64,000 bases of DNA from the NCBI RefSeq assembly GCF_014205225.1, contig NZ_JACHNB010000001.1, forward strand, positions 930,001 through 994,000, in the 5' to 3' direction. Position 1 is the stretch's first letter. Every line of letters starts with the position of its first letter. Shown here in pieces: positions 26,276-34,186 of the stretch. The stretch comes from Actinoplanes octamycinicus (lineage in GTDB: Bacteria > Actinomycetota > Actinomycetes > Mycobacteriales > Micromonosporaceae). The position numbers were made by a program, and so were the translations under genes. Under the pieces are notes generated by a model, which was not told where the DNA came from, made no database searches, and worked only from the letters and a program-made list of their open reading frames with translations.

Positions 26276-27309
26276 AACGCCACTTCCGTGTCTGGCGGGG
26301 CGACTCGTCCGGCGGCGACCTGGAGGACTTCGACGTCGAGGTGAACGACGGCGAGGTGGTGCTCGACATCATCCACCGGTTGCAGGCCACCCAGGTGCCC
26401 GACCTGGCCTGCCGGTGGAACTGCAAGGCCGGCAAGTGCGGCTCCTGCTCGATGGAGATCAACGGCATGCCGCGGCTGGGCTGCATGACCCGGATGTCCA
26501 CCTTCACCGCCGACGAGACGATCACGGTCACCCCGCTGCGCACCTTCCCGGTGATCCGTGACCTGGTCACCGACGTCTCCTTCAACTACGAGAAGGCGCG
26601 ACAGACCCCGGCCTTCGCCCCGCCGGCCGGCGTCGCTCCCGGGCAGTACCGGATGCAGCAGGTCGACGTGGAGCGCAGCCAGGAGTTCCGCAAGTGCATC
26701 GAGTGCTACCTCTGCCAGAACACCTGCCACGTGGTCCGCGACCACGAGGAGAACAAGGAGGCGTTCTCCGGCCCGCGCTTCTTCATCCGCGCCGCCGAGC
26801 TGGACATGCACCCGCTGGACGCCCGCACCGACCGTAAGCAGCACGCCCAGCAGAGCCAGGGCCTCGGCTACTGCAACATCACCAAGTGCTGCACCGAGGT
26901 CTGTCCGGAGCACATCAAGATCACCGACAACGCGATCATCCCGATGAAGGAGCGCGTCGTGGATCGCCGATACGACCCGCTGGTCCGCCTCGGTCGCAAG
27001 ATCTTCCGCCGGGACCAGCTGGAGAGCGCCCAGCCGGAGACCATGGCCCCGTCCACCAGCGAGGGCGTGTCCGGCGTCGGAGCCGGCATGACCTACACCA
27101 GCGCCCGCCTCCCGGAGGGCCCACCGGTCGGCCCGGACGGCCGCCTCGACATCGCCGAGCTGGCCGCGCCGCTGCAGGGCGGCCTCTCCCCGTTCGGCGA
27201 GGACATCGAGTTCCCCCTCCCGCCGGAGCAGGTCAGCTACCACCACCCGGACGCCGACCCGTCGGTCCCGCCCGCCGATTCACCCGCGGCAGGCGGTGGT
27301 CATTCTTAG
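26272..27309 (+). CDS. sdhB: succinate dehydrogenase/fumarate reductase iron-sulfur subunit
   Basis: A 345-residue protein. The [2Fe-2S] site is CRWNCKAGKCGSC...GC near residues 45-65; the other clusters use CIECYLCQNTC and CNITKCCTEVCPEHI. Usual members are about 250 residues, so the ~90-residue C-terminal proline/glycine-rich tail after RRDQLESAQPE is an addition with no recognised domain. GTG 26272 overlaps the sdhA stop (GTGA). The subunit relays electrons from FAD to the quinone site in the anchor. Confidence 0.95.
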   Translation: MKRHFRVWRGDSSGGDLEDFDVEVNDGEVVLDIIHRLQATQVPDLACRWNCKAGKCGSCSMEINGMPRLGCMTRMSTFTADETITVTPLRTFPVIRDLVTDVSFNYEKARQTPAFAPPAGVAPGQYRMQQVDVERSQEFRKCIECYLCQNTCHVVRDHEENKEAFSGPRFFIRAAELDMHPLDARTDRKQHAQQSQGLGYCNITKCCTEVCPEHIKITDNAIIPMKERVVDRRYDPLVRLGRKIFRRDQLESAQPETMAPSTSEGVSGVGAGMTYTSARLPEGPPVGPDGRLDIAELAAPLQGGLSPFGEDIEFPLPPEQVSYHHPDADPSVPPADSPAAGGGHS

Positions 27310-27366
27310 ACCGATTTTCGGTACGCCGGACGGCGCGCCCGTCCCGGTCATGCATAGAGTCGGCGC

Positions 27367-27945
27367 ATGCCGTCGCTCGTCACTCCCGCCCTGGCCGCTG
27401 GGACGCTGGCCGCTTCCGCACAGCCGGAGATCGCCGGGGACGGGGTGCTGCTGCGCCCCTGGCAGGCATCGGATCGGCCGGCGGTCGTCGCCGGGTATGC
27501 GGATCCGGCGATTCAGCGCTGGCACTGCCGGTCCATGACCGAGGACGAGGCGGCGGCCTGGATCGCCCGATGGCCGGACCGCTGGCGGGACGAGACCGGC
27601 GCGGGCTGGGCCATCGTGGACACTCGGACGCCGGACCGGGTCGCCGGGCAGATCAGCTTCCGGCGGATCGACCTGGGTGAGGCGATCGCCGAGTTGTCCT
27701 ACTGGGTGCTTCCGGAGTTCCGGGGCCGCCGGATCGCGCCGCGGGCGTTGCACGCGCTGACCGGCTGGGCCTTCGCCGAGCTGGGGCTGTACCGGCTGGA
27801 GCTGAACCACTCGACCGCCAACACCGCCTCCTGCCGGGTCGCCGCGCAGGCCGGCTATCCGGTGGAGGGCACCAAGCGGGGTGAGGCCCGGCACGCCGAC
27901 GGCTGGCACGACATGCACCAGCACGCCCGTCTCGCCATCGACTGA
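27367..27945 (+). CDS. GNAT acetyltransferase, RimJ/RimL type
   Basis: A 192-residue GNAT protein of the RimJ/RimL-like class: LLRPWQASDRPAV at the N-terminus, then the acetyl-CoA region GEAIAELSYWVLPEFRGRRIAPRAL and a C-terminal LELNHSTANTASCRVAAQAGY. Relatives acetylate ribosomal proteins or small amines; the substrate is not readable here. ATG 27367 lies six bases after TAGAGT, so the transcript is likely leaderless. Confidence 0.86.
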   Translation: MPSLVTPALAAGTLAASAQPEIAGDGVLLRPWQASDRPAVVAGYADPAIQRWHCRSMTEDEAAAWIARWPDRWRDETGAGWAIVDTRTPDRVAGQISFRRIDLGEAIAELSYWVLPEFRGRRIAPRALHALTGWAFAELGLYRLELNHSTANTASCRVAAQAGYPVEGTKRGEARHADGWHDMHQHARLAID

Positions 27946-27961
27946 TCCGCTCGCCCGCCGG

Positions 27962-28486
27962 TCACCCCGGGTCCGCCGGCGGGGTCGAGGCGCCGGTCAG
28001 GGACAGCTGAGCGATGGCCACGTCGTGCCAGGCCCGGTGTTTCCAGCCGATCCGGGGATGGGTGCCGACGGGCTGGAAGCCGAGGGCGGCGTGCAGGCCG
28101 AGGCTCGCCTCGTTGGGCAGGGTCATCTTGGCCACCGCCACGTGGTAGCCGCGGGTGACCAGCCTGGGGAGCAGCACCCCGTAGAGCGCGCGGCCGGCGC
28201 CGGTCCGCCGCCGGCCCATCTCCAGGTAGACGCTGACCTCGCAGGACCAGCGGTAGGCGGGGCGGGCGGCGAACGGGCGGGCATACGCATAGCCGATCAC
28301 CCGGCCGGCGTCCTCGGCGACCAGCCAGGCGTGCGTCTCGGCGGTCTCGGTGATCCGGGCGGCCATCTCGGCGGCGCTCGGCGGGTCGGTCTCGAAGGTG
28401 ATCGCGGTGTCCAGCACATACGGCCGGTAGATGGCGGCGCACGCGTCCGCGTCGGCGGCGGTGGCGTCCCGGATGGTCAGCGACAT
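27962..28486 (-). CDS. GNAT acetyltransferase, phosphinothricin-acetyltransferase-like
   Basis: A 174-residue GNAT close to the Pat/Bar/YncA group: IRDATAADADACAAIYRPYV, TFETDPPS, YAYARPFAARPAYRWSCEVSVYLE and a C-terminal ALGFQPVGTHPRIGWKHRAWHDV. Such enzymes acetylate amino-acid analogues such as phosphinothricin or methionine sulfoximine. It is divergent from the XRE-cupin regulator, with TACGCT seven bases before its ATG, so both are leaderless and share a short control region that holds an inverted repeat. Confidence 0.85.
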   Translation of the reverse strand: MSLTIRDATAADADACAAIYRPYVLDTAITFETDPPSAAEMAARITETAETHAWLVAEDAGRVIGYAYARPFAARPAYRWSCEVSVYLEMGRRRTGAGRALYGVLLPRLVTRGYHVAVAKMTLPNEASLGLHAALGFQPVGTHPRIGWKHRAWHDVAIAQLSLTGASTPPADPG

Positions 28487-28515
28487 GTGCCCCAGCGTAA
28501 GCCAGCATGGGAACG

Positions 28516-28542
28516 ATAGTCATCAGCAATGTCGACTATAGT
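28516..28542. promoter_or_regulatory. inverted-repeat operator and -10 box before the XRE-cupin gene
   Basis: ATAGTC (28516-28521) and GACTAT (28534-28539) form an inverted repeat with a 12-bp spacer. The right arm overlaps the -10 box TATAGT (28537-28542), seven bases before the ATG at 28550. This is the expected place for autoregulation by the XRE protein, and possibly for control of the divergent acetyltransferase. Confidence 0.6.
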
Positions 28543-28549
28543 GACAGTC

Positions 28550-29110
28550 ATGTCGGACGATCTCACCGCGGAGCTGGCCGCCACCCTGCGTGCCGTGCGG
28601 GCCGAGCGGGAGATGACGGTGCAGACGCTGGCCGAGCGGTCCGGCGTGTCCCGGGCGATGATCGCCAAGATCGAGCGAGGGGCGGCGCAGCCGACCGCGG
28701 CGCTGCTCGGACGGCTCGCGGCGGCGCTCGGGATCACCCTGTCCGAGCTGTTCACCCGGACCGAGAAGGACGGCCGGCGGCTCACCCGGCGCGCCGACCA
28801 GCCGGTCTGGGTGGATCCGGAGACCGGGTACCGGCGGCGGTCGGTCTCCCCGCCCGGCGGCCCGGCGCAGATCGTCGAGGTGGAGCTGCCGGCCGGCGCC
28901 TCGGTGGCCTACCCGGCGGATGCGTATGCGCTGGCCCGGCACCAGATCTACCTGCTGGACGGGAGGCTGCGCTTCCGCGAGGGTGACGTGGTGCACGAGT
29001 TGGCCGCCGGGGACTGCCTGGAGCTGGGGCCGCCGACCCCGGGCGAATACCACAATCCCGGCGACCGTCCGTGCCGCTACCTGGTGATCCTCAGCGCCCG
29101 CCGAGGCTGA
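28550..29110 (+). CDS. XRE-family regulator with C-terminal cupin domain
   Basis: A 186-residue protein. Residues ~8-62 are an HTH_3 domain (LRAVRAEREMTVQTLAERSG then VSRAMIAKIERGAAQPTAALLGRLAAALG); residues ~105-180 are a cupin barrel (HQIYLLDGRLRFREGDVVHELAAGDCLELGPPTPGEYHNPG) that probably senses a small molecule. This class often controls a neighbouring transporter or acetyltransferase, and here an acetyltransferase gene is divergent. ATG 28550 follows TATAGT by seven bases. Confidence 0.9.
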   Translation: MSDDLTAELAATLRAVRAEREMTVQTLAERSGVSRAMIAKIERGAAQPTAALLGRLAAALGITLSELFTRTEKDGRRLTRRADQPVWVDPETGYRRRSVSPPGGPAQIVEVELPAGASVAYPADAYALARHQIYLLDGRLRFREGDVVHELAAGDCLELGPPTPGEYHNPGDRPCRYLVILSARRG

Positions 29111-29199
29111 CCCGTACGCTCCGCGGCTCCACGGTTGCTGCCGGGGGCGTACCGAAAAACCGCGGCCCTGACCCGAGCGCGCCTGCGGGTGGGCTGGAG

Positions 29200-29928
29200 T
29201 CAGGGGTTCTTGTCGAGCCAGTGGGCCAGGCCGTCGAGGATCCGCTCCAGGCCGAAGGCGAAGGTGTCCTCCATGATCCGGTCGGGGTCCGGGCCGGCCA
29301 CGCCGAACTCCCGGTGCCAGGCGCCGTAGCTCGGGTAGTCCTTGTCCATCCGCTCGACGATCGGCTCGATCCGGGCGGCCAGGCCGGCGGGGCTGAGGCC
29401 GGCCCGGCGGCTCGCCTCGGCCAGTGCGGACTCGGTGGTGGCCGAGCCGATCGCGTGCGCGGTCAGCAGCGAGCCGGCGTAGGAGATCGCCATGCCGGAG
29501 AAGCCGGCGGCGGAGAGCAGGGCGACGGTCCGGTCGCCGAGGCGCATCGCGTTCGGCCCGAGGGTGGGGCGGATGCCGAGCTCGCCGATCACCCAGGGAT
29601 GCCGGAGCAGGGCGTCGCGCATCCCGCGGGCCATGGTCGACACGCTGATCCGCCAGTCGGCGTCGGCGGGCTCGGGGACGTAGATCTCGCCGAGGACCTC
29701 GTCGACGGCCAGCTCCAGCAGCTCGTCCTTGTTGGTCACGTACCAGTACGCCGAAGTGGTGCCGGAGCTCAGCCGGGCGCCGAGCCGGCGCATGCTCAGG
29801 CCGGCCGCGCCGTCGGCGTCGAGCAGGTCGATCGCCGTCTTGACGATCTGCTCGCGGCTCAGGTGCGGCGGAGCACCCCGGGTGGCGCGGGGCGGGCGGT
29901 TCCACACGGTCCCGGCGATGTCAGACAT
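29200..29928 (-). CDS. TetR-family repressor, divergent from an MFS pump
   Basis: A 242-residue TetR regulator: an N-terminal HTH (REQIVKTAIDLLDADGAAGLSMRRLGARL then SAYWYVTNKDELL) and a TetR_C-type ligand domain as in TetR itself. The gene is divergent from an EmrB/QacA-type efflux gene. A TAGGAT -10 lies six bases before its ATG, and the first operator-like units of the adjacent array fall where its -35 would be, so autorepression is likely. Inducer unknown. Confidence 0.9.
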   Translation of the reverse strand: MSDIAGTVWNRPPRATRGAPPHLSREQIVKTAIDLLDADGAAGLSMRRLGARLSSGTTSAYWYVTNKDELLELAVDEVLGEIYVPEPADADWRISVSTMARGMRDALLRHPWVIGELGIRPTLGPNAMRLGDRTVALLSAAGFSGMAISYAGSLLTAHAIGSATTESALAEASRRAGLSPAGLAARIEPIVERMDKDYPSYGAWHREFGVAGPDPDRIMEDTFAFGLERILDGLAHWLDKNP

Positions 29929-29947
29929 GGCCCCATCCTAGGCACCC

Positions 29948-30208
29948 CGTCGCACACCGTACGAGCTGCTCGCACACCGTTCGACCGCCTCGCACAAAGT
30001 CCCAGCGGCTCGTACAAAGTTCCAGCACCTCGTACAAAGTGCCATTGCCTCGTACAAAGTTCGAGCGGCTCGCACACCGTTCGAGGTGCTCGTACAAAGT
30101 TCGAGGGGCTAGTACAAAGTGCCAGATGCTCGCACAGTGTTCGAGTGCCTCGTACGGCGTTCGGGACGGTGGTACGGTGTACGAGTTCCTCGAACGGCGT
30201 ACGAGAGA
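29948..30208. repeat. thirteen tandem 20-bp operator-like units
   Basis: Between the divergent tetR and MFS genes a motif recurs every 20 bp exactly, thirteen times (cores beginning at 29951, 29971 and so on to 30191). The consensus CTCGTACAAAGTTCGAG is an inverted repeat (CTCGNAC-N3-GTNCGAG). The units whose CTCG and CGAG ends are both intact begin at 30049, 30069, 30089, 30129 and 30189; others have one decayed half. The array overlaps the tetR -35 region and reaches within 10 bp of the MFS start. It is best read as a multi-site TetR operator; there are no unique spacers, so it is not CRISPR. Confidence 0.88.
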
Positions 30209-30217
30209 AGGTGGTCC

Positions 30218-31714
30218 ATGCCTGAGCGTGATCCGCGGCGGTGGCTGATCCTTGGCGTGCTGTGTCTGAGCATGCTGGTGGTCGTCGTCGACAACATGGT
30301 GCTGAACATCGCGATCCCGGCGCTGATTCGCGATCTGGGGGCGAGCACCGCCGAGATTCAGTGGATCATCGACGCGTACATCCTGGTCTTCGCCGGGCTG
30401 CTGCTCACCGCGGGCGCGCTCAGCGACCGGCACGGGCGGCGCCGCGGGCTGGTCATCGGGCTGATCGTCTTCGGCGTCGCGTCCGCGCTGGCCACCCTCT
30501 GCCAGACGTCCGGCCAGCTGATCGCGGTGCGCGGCCTGATGGGCGTCGGCGCGGCCTTCCTGATGCCCGGCACGCTCTCCATCCTCACCACGGTCTTCGA
30601 CGACGCGGAGCGGAAGAAGGCGATCGCCATCTGGGGCTCGGTGCTGCTGCTCGGCGCGCTCGGCGGCCCCAGCCTGGGCGGCCTGCTGCTGGAGCACTTC
30701 TGGTGGGGCTCGGTCTTCCTGATGAACATCCCGGTCGCCGCGCTCGGCATCGTCGCGGCGCTGGCGATCATCCCGGAGTCGCGCGGCCCGGCCGGACGGC
30801 CCGACCTGGTCGGCGCGTTCACCTCGACGGCCGGGATGACCGCCCTGGTCTGGGCGGTGATCTCGGCACCCCGGGACGGCTGGCAGTCGGCGCCGACGCT
30901 GGGCGGCTTCGTGGTGGCGGCGGTCGCGCTGACCGCCTTCGCGCTCTGGGAGCGGCACACCGACGAGCCGATGCTGCCGCCGGAGCTGTTCCGCAACCGG
31001 AACTTCGCCGGGGCCAGCCTCTCCATCGTGCTGCTCTCCTTCTCGGCCGGCGGGGTGCTGCTGGCGCTCACCCAGTACGTGCAGTTCGTGCTGGGCTTCG
31101 CGCCGCTGCGGGCCGGCTTCGCCTTCGTCCCGATGCTGATCACCGCGCTGGCCTGCAACGGGCTCGGTGTGCAGCTCGACAAGCGGTTCGGCGCGCGGGT
31201 CACGCTCAGCCTGGGCCTGCTGGTGATGGGCGCCGGGTTCGGGGTGCTGGCCTCGATCGGGCCGGGCGACGGCTACCTGAGACTGGCCGTCGCCCTGGTG
31301 GTGATCGGGGCGGGCAGCGGCACGGCGACGCCGGTCGCGGTCGGCACGCTGCTCGCGGCGCTGCCCAAGGAGCGGGCCGGGGCCGGCTCGGCGGTGAACG
31401 ACACGGTGCAGCAGATCGGCTCGGCGCTCTCGGTCGCGGTGCTGGGCAGCGTGCTGACCACGGCCTATCGGGCGGCGATGCCGGCCGGCGCGCCGGCGGC
31501 GGCACGTGACTCGATCGGAGAGGCGCTGCGGCTCGGCGATCCGGCCCTGGCCCGGGTGGCCAAGGACGCCTTCGTCGACGCGCTCGCCGCCACCTCCTGG
31601 CTGGGCGTGCTGGGCGGGGTCGCGGCGGCGGTGGTGGCCGCGGTCGTGCTGCGGCCGCGCCGGGCGACCGAGATTGCCCCGGAATCGAACATCAGTACTA
31701 GCATGGCGGGATGA
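30218..31714 (+). CDS. MFS drug exporter, EmrB/QacA (14-TM) type
   Basis: A 498-residue transporter with about fourteen hydrophobic segments, motif A as GALSDRHGRRRGL and motif-C-like GPSLGGLLLEHFWWGSVFLMNIP. Proton-driven export of a toxic compound is expected. The start at 30218 has GAAGGTGG upstream and lies immediately after the operator array, so the gene is probably under tight TetR control. Its TGA overlaps the ATG of the AlkB-like gene, so the two are co-translated. Confidence 0.92.
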   Translation: MPERDPRRWLILGVLCLSMLVVVVDNMVLNIAIPALIRDLGASTAEIQWIIDAYILVFAGLLLTAGALSDRHGRRRGLVIGLIVFGVASALATLCQTSGQLIAVRGLMGVGAAFLMPGTLSILTTVFDDAERKKAIAIWGSVLLLGALGGPSLGGLLLEHFWWGSVFLMNIPVAALGIVAALAIIPESRGPAGRPDLVGAFTSTAGMTALVWAVISAPRDGWQSAPTLGGFVVAAVALTAFALWERHTDEPMLPPELFRNRNFAGASLSIVLLSFSAGGVLLALTQYVQFVLGFAPLRAGFAFVPMLITALACNGLGVQLDKRFGARVTLSLGLLVMGAGFGVLASIGPGDGYLRLAVALVVIGAGSGTATPVAVGTLLAALPKERAGAGSAVNDTVQQIGSALSVAVLGSVLTTAYRAAMPAGAPAAARDSIGEALRLGDPALARVAKDAFVDALAATSWLGVLGGVAAAVVAAVVLRPRRATEIAPESNISTSMAG

Positions 31715-32343
31715 GCAGCGCCTATCAGCCCTCGATGCTCGACCTGATGGCCGGTCCGGCCCCGACGCTGGCGCCGCTGTCCGGGGTGACCCGGCACCGG
31801 CTCACCGCCGGGGCCTGGGTCGACGTGCTGCCCGGCTGGCTGCACGGGTCGGACGCGGTGTTCGAGACGCTGCTCGGCATCGACTGGCGGGCCGAGCGGC
31901 GGAAGATGTATGACGACGTGGTGGACGTGCCGCGGCTGCTGCGCTGGTTCCGCGAGGGCGAGCCGCTGCCGCACCCGGCGCTGACCGAGGCCCGCGCCGC
32001 GCTGAACGCGCACTATGCGGAGGAGCTCGGCGAGGAGTTCGTCACCGCCGGGATGTGCCTCTACCGGGACGGGCGGGACAGCGTCGCCTGGCACGGGGAC
32101 ACGATCGGGCGCTCGGCCAGCCAGGACACCCTGGTGGCGATCGTGTCGGTCGGTTCGCCGCGCACGCTGGCGCTGCGGCCGCGGGCCGGTGGGCACGAGA
32201 CGGTGCGGTTCCCGCTCGGGCACGGCGACCTGATCGTGATGGGCGGCTCCTGCCAGCGCACCTGGGAGCACGCGGTGCCGAAAACGGCACGCGCGGTGGG
32301 GCCGCGGGTGAGCGTGCAGTTCCGGCCCCGCGGCGTGGCCTAA
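31711..32343 (+). CDS. AlkB-like 2-oxoglutarate/Fe(II) dioxygenase
   Basis: A 210-residue AlkB-family protein. Metal ligands are visible as WHGDTIGRS (HxD) and the distal histidine in TWEHAVPK, followed by RVSVQFR, whose arginine binds 2-oxoglutarate. AlkB relatives demethylate alkylated nucleic acid bases; others modify proteins. ATG 31711 overlaps the MFS stop by four bases, so it is expressed with the pump, hinting that the exported or sensed compound may be an alkylating agent (inference). Its stop overlaps the stop of the convergent DUF4328 gene. Confidence 0.88.
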   Translation: MSSAYQPSMLDLMAGPAPTLAPLSGVTRHRLTAGAWVDVLPGWLHGSDAVFETLLGIDWRAERRKMYDDVVDVPRLLRWFREGEPLPHPALTEARAALNAHYAEELGEEFVTAGMCLYRDGRDSVAWHGDTIGRSASQDTLVAIVSVGSPRTLALRPRAGGHETVRFPLGHGDLIVMGGSCQRTWEHAVPKTARAVGPRVSVQFRPRGVA

Positions 32344-33158
32344 GGAGCGGGCTGGACCAGGCGCTCCTGGTCGGCGGTGATCCGGCGGATCAGCAGGATC
32401 GCGGCGATCGCGGCGACCGGCGTGGTGATCAGTGACAGGCCGGCGAACTGCTGGGCGCCGTTGCTGCTGTACCCGTCCAGCACGATGCCGACGGTCCAGG
32501 CCGCCGCCCAGACGACGAAGAGGCCCGGGCCGTGGTCCCGGCTCCGCTGGTCGATCTCGCGGACCACGAGCAGCGGCAGTACCAGGTTGGCGAGCGGGAT
32601 GAACCAGGCGCCGATGGTCCAGCCGGGCCGCCACTTGAGCCGGTGGCCGGTGGTCCACAGGTTGACCGAGGCGCGGTGCAGCCAGACCAAGAAAGTCACC
32701 ACGGTGAACAGGAAGACGCCGAGGTAACCCAACGACATGGCGACCATCGGGTCGCTGCCGCCGAGGTACCCGCGCCGGCTGAGCAGTTCCAGGACCAGCG
32801 AGTAGACCAGCGTCACGGCCAGACCGGTGCCGGCCAGGATCGCCGGGCCGCGCAGCGATCTCGCACGGCCCGGGGCGTAGGCCGGCGGGTAGGAGTAGGG
32901 CGCCGGCGGCCCGGAGTAGGCCGGGACCGGCGCCGGCTGGGCCGCGGCCGGAGCGGGATAGGCCGGGTAGGCCGGGGCGGGCGCGGGATACGCCGGCGGT
33001 GGAGCGGGATAGGCCGGCGCGGTCGCGGGATAGGCCGGCGGCGGGGTGGCTGACGGCCAGGTCTCGGTGTTCGCCTCGGCCGACCACGGGTCGGCGGGCG
33101 GGATCAGGTCCTCCGGCCGCGGGTCGTCCGGGACGGGCGGAGGCTGCTGGGCGTTCAT
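32340..33158 (-). CDS. DUF4328 membrane protein with proline-rich N-terminus
   Basis: A 272-residue protein. The first ~95 residues are a disordered P/A/Y-rich stretch with repeated AYPAP-type units; the remainder has about five membrane segments with the DUF4328 hallmarks FLVWLHRASVNL, KWRPGWTIGAWFIPLANLVLP and WTVGIVLDG. Function is unknown; the tail may serve as a cytoplasmic docking segment. ATG 33158 follows GAGGAGC. The gene is convergent with the AlkB-like gene, their stops sharing bases. Confidence 0.82.
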   Translation of the reverse strand: MNAQQPPPVPDDPRPEDLIPPADPWSAEANTETWPSATPPPAYPATAPAYPAPPPAYPAPAPAYPAYPAPAAAQPAPVPAYSGPPAPYSYPPAYAPGRARSLRGPAILAGTGLAVTLVYSLVLELLSRRGYLGGSDPMVAMSLGYLGVFLFTVVTFLVWLHRASVNLWTTGHRLKWRPGWTIGAWFIPLANLVLPLLVVREIDQRSRDHGPGLFVVWAAAWTVGIVLDGYSSNGAQQFAGLSLITTPVAAIAAILLIRRITADQERLVQPAP

Positions 33159-33295
33159 CGGGCTCCTCGCGGGTCGATGGCCTACGCCGCAGGGTATCCG
33201 GACCGGACAACGCCGCCCGGACGGGCGTTTTCGCTGATCACGCACCGGATAGCGGACGTAACGGTCGCGACAGGTAACGGAGACGTTGCGAGTAG

Positions 33296-33333
33296 TTGAC
33301 GAGTCCGATCAGAAAGTTACACTCCTAGTGTAA
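33296..33333 (+). promoter_or_regulatory. promoter and palindromic operator of the importer-catabolic operon
   Basis: A -35 TTGACG (33296-33301) and -10 TACACT (33318-33323) are separated by 16 bp. The -10 lies inside a perfect palindrome TTACACT-CCT-AGTGTAA (33317-33333), the usual position for TetR-type repression. The operon's last gene encodes a TetR regulator (41900), the best candidate to bind here. The rest of 33159-33386 shows no gene. Confidence 0.75.
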
Positions 33334-33386
33334 ATAGTTGACCATCACGCTCCACTGTGGACCCACGCTGTCCAGACGAGGTGGCC

Positions 33387-34103
33387 ATGTCGACGGATTC
33401 CCCTGCTCATGAGCTTGCGCTCGACCACATAACGGTCCGCTTCGGCGGCCTGACCGCACTCGACGACGTCTCCCTGCGGGTGCCCGCCGGACGGATCGTC
33501 GGGGTGATCGGGCCGAACGGAGCCGGCAAGACCACCCTTTTCAACGTCATCTGCGGCTTCGTCGCGCCGACCGCCGGGGAGCTCACCCTGGACGGCCGGT
33601 CCTGGCGGCCGCGGCCGCACCATCTGAACCGGCTCGGCATCGCCCGCACACTGCAGGGGGTCGGCCAGTTCAGCGGCCTCACCGTGCTGGAGAACGTGCA
33701 GGTCGGCATCCGCGCCGGCCGGGAGCGGCAGTCCGAACAGGACGCGCTCGCCGCCCTGCAGCGGTGCGGCGTCGCGGAGTACGCGTATGCCGCGCCCGGC
33801 GCGCTGCCCTACGCGATCCGCAAGCGGATCGAGCTGGCCCGCGCCCTGGCCACCCGGCCCCGGATCCTGATGCTGGACGAGCCGGCCGGCGGCCTGGACG
33901 CCGACGAGATCCAGTGGCTGGCCGGCCTGATCCGGGACGCCGGCACCACGGTCCTGCTGGTCGAGCACCACATGGACCTGGTCATGTCGGTCTGCGACGA
34001 GATCCTGGTGCTGGACTTCGGCAAGCCGATCGCGCTCGGCTCCCCCGCCGAAATCAGCGCGAACGAGAAGGTCACCGAGGCCTACCTGGGAGCCGCGGCA
34101 TGA
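33387..34103 (+). CDS. livG: branched-chain-type ABC importer ATPase 1
   Basis: A 238-residue ATPase of the LivG class: Walker A GPNGAGKTT, Q-loop, Walker B RILMLDEP and the switch histidine in VEHHMDLV. The ABC signature is degenerate (LPYAIRKR rather than LSGGQ), which occurs in LivG-like subunits. The pair LivG/LivF powers uptake through the two permeases encoded downstream. ATG 33387 has GAGGTGG upstream; a GTG at 33357 is in frame but lacks a site. First gene of a ~9-kb operon. Confidence 0.9.
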   Translation: MSTDSPAHELALDHITVRFGGLTALDDVSLRVPAGRIVGVIGPNGAGKTTLFNVICGFVAPTAGELTLDGRSWRPRPHHLNRLGIARTLQGVGQFSGLTVLENVQVGIRAGRERQSEQDALAALQRCGVAEYAYAAPGALPYAIRKRIELARALATRPRILMLDEPAGGLDADEIQWLAGLIRDAGTTVLLVEHHMDLVMSVCDEILVLDFGKPIALGSPAEISANEKVTEAYLGAAA

Positions 34104-34186
34104 GCGCGCCGACGAGCCGGGACCACAGTGGAGGTGCCGGCATGAGCGCGCCGACGAGCCGGAGCACAGCGGAGGTGGCGGCATGA
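34100..34186 (+). CDS. 28-residue bridge ORF in a duplicated initiation region
   Basis: The spacer between livG and livF is a tandem duplication: ATGAGCGCG starts occur at 34100, 34142 and 34183, each of the last two preceded by a copy of a GGAGGTG ribosome site. The first ATG overlaps the livG stop and the frame ends on a TGA that overlaps the livF ATG. The 28 codons contain the peptide MSAPTSR twice. It is probably a ribosome-relay spacer rather than a functional peptide. Confidence 0.4.
   Translation: MSAPTSRDHSGGAGMSAPTSRSTAEVAA

Noticed and set aside
29941..30217. CRISPR array
   Set aside because: Repeats are contiguous 20-bp palindromic units without unique spacers, and no cas genes are present.
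29860..30225. Reading frames through the 20-bp array on both strands
   Set aside because: They are open only because the repeat lacks stops in several frames; the peptides are 20-residue repeats with no start or ribosome signal.
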